Assembly: GCA_050743625.1 (NCBI GenBank)
Contig: JBOGED010000607.1
Location: 1-15,941, forward strand
Origin: JBOGED01 sp050743625
Lineage (GTDB): Bacteria > Actinomycetota > Nitriliruptoria > Euzebyales > Egibacteraceae
Reading direction: 5' to 3'
DNA length: 15,941 nucleotides
This document shows, piece by piece, positions 15,781 to 15,941 of the stretch. Below the pieces are notes generated by a model that was not told where the DNA came from, searched no databases, and saw only the letters and a program-made list of their open reading frames with translations. The stretch's first letter is position 1. Every line of letters starts with the position of its first letter. The position numbers and the translations under genes are program-made.

Positions 15781-15941
15781 CTACTTAAGAATCTTGATCA
15801 CACGGCCGGCGCCCACCGTGCGCCCGCCCTCACGGATCGCGAACCGCAGCCCTTCGTCCATCGCGATCGGCTGGATCAACTGCACATGCATCTCCGTATT
15901 ATCACCCGGCATCACCATCTCCGTACCCTCGGGCAAATCAA
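15781..15941 (-). CDS. tuf: elongation factor Tu, C-terminal part (cut by window edge)
   Basis: EF-Tu carries aminoacyl-tRNA to the ribosome as a GTP complex. Only the last 53 residues are in the window: DLPEGTEMVMPGDNTEMHVQ, then LIQPIAMDEGLRFAIREGGR and TVGAGRVIKILK, the end of domain III, which is almost invariant in bacteria. The stop TAG is at 15781-15783. The gene continues beyond 15941. Here tuf is followed by rpmG and not by rpsJ, so this is either a tuf gene separated from the S10 operon or a second copy. Confidence 0.97.
   Translation of the reverse strand, partial: DLPEGTEMVMPGDNTEMHVQLIQPIAMDEGLRFAIREGGRTVGAGRVIKILK

Overview
The window is a core transcription-and-translation locus. 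All real genes lie on the minus strand, so the biological order runs from the right end to the left: tuf (3' part), rpmG, infC-like, hadA, hadB, tRNA-Trp, secE, nusG, rplK, rplA, a methyltransferase gene, an AbiEi/DUF559-type gene, rplJ, rplL, rpoB, rpoC. A GC-rich Actinomycetota genome is the best fit. The hadA-hadB pair between rpmG and tRNA-Trp/secE and methyltransferase genes between rplA and rplJ are both known from mycobacteria. NusG has a long acidic N-terminus and RpoB closely follows actinobacterial wording. The pair tuf-rpmG and several unusual residues suggest a deep-branching class, but I cannot name it from sequence alone.

Right part (13520-15941): EF-Tu C-terminus, a 19-bp perfect hairpin, L33 (rpmG), a divergent initiation factor 3 in an unusual place, a 169-bp near-palindromic element bounded by CTAG, two hotdog-fold dehydratase subunits (the first with an apparent ATC start), a hairpin with a T tract, and tRNA-Trp. 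Middle (11231-13490): secE, nusG, rplK and rplA, with a 4-nt ATGA overlap at secE/nusG. Next (9114-11216): a SAM methyltransferase, a terminator, then an orphan winged-helix/nuclease protein with its own promoter and an apparently leaderless mRNA. Left part (39-9110): rplJ-rplL behind an L10-type attenuator, then rpoB and rpoC. Between rplL and rpoB there is a 315-nt control region with a hairpin/G-quadruplex motif, a promoter covered by an 8-bp inverted repeat, and a 29-codon leader ORF whose stop overlaps the TTG start of rpoB.

Together the genes supply ribosome stalk and L1-arm proteins, the protein translocase subunit SecE, elongation factor NusG, and the beta and beta' subunits of RNA polymerase, so one block sets translation and transcription capacity. 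The parts that depart from the expected plan are the infC-like gene, the palindromic element, the AbiEi/DUF559 gene and the rplL-rpoB control region.
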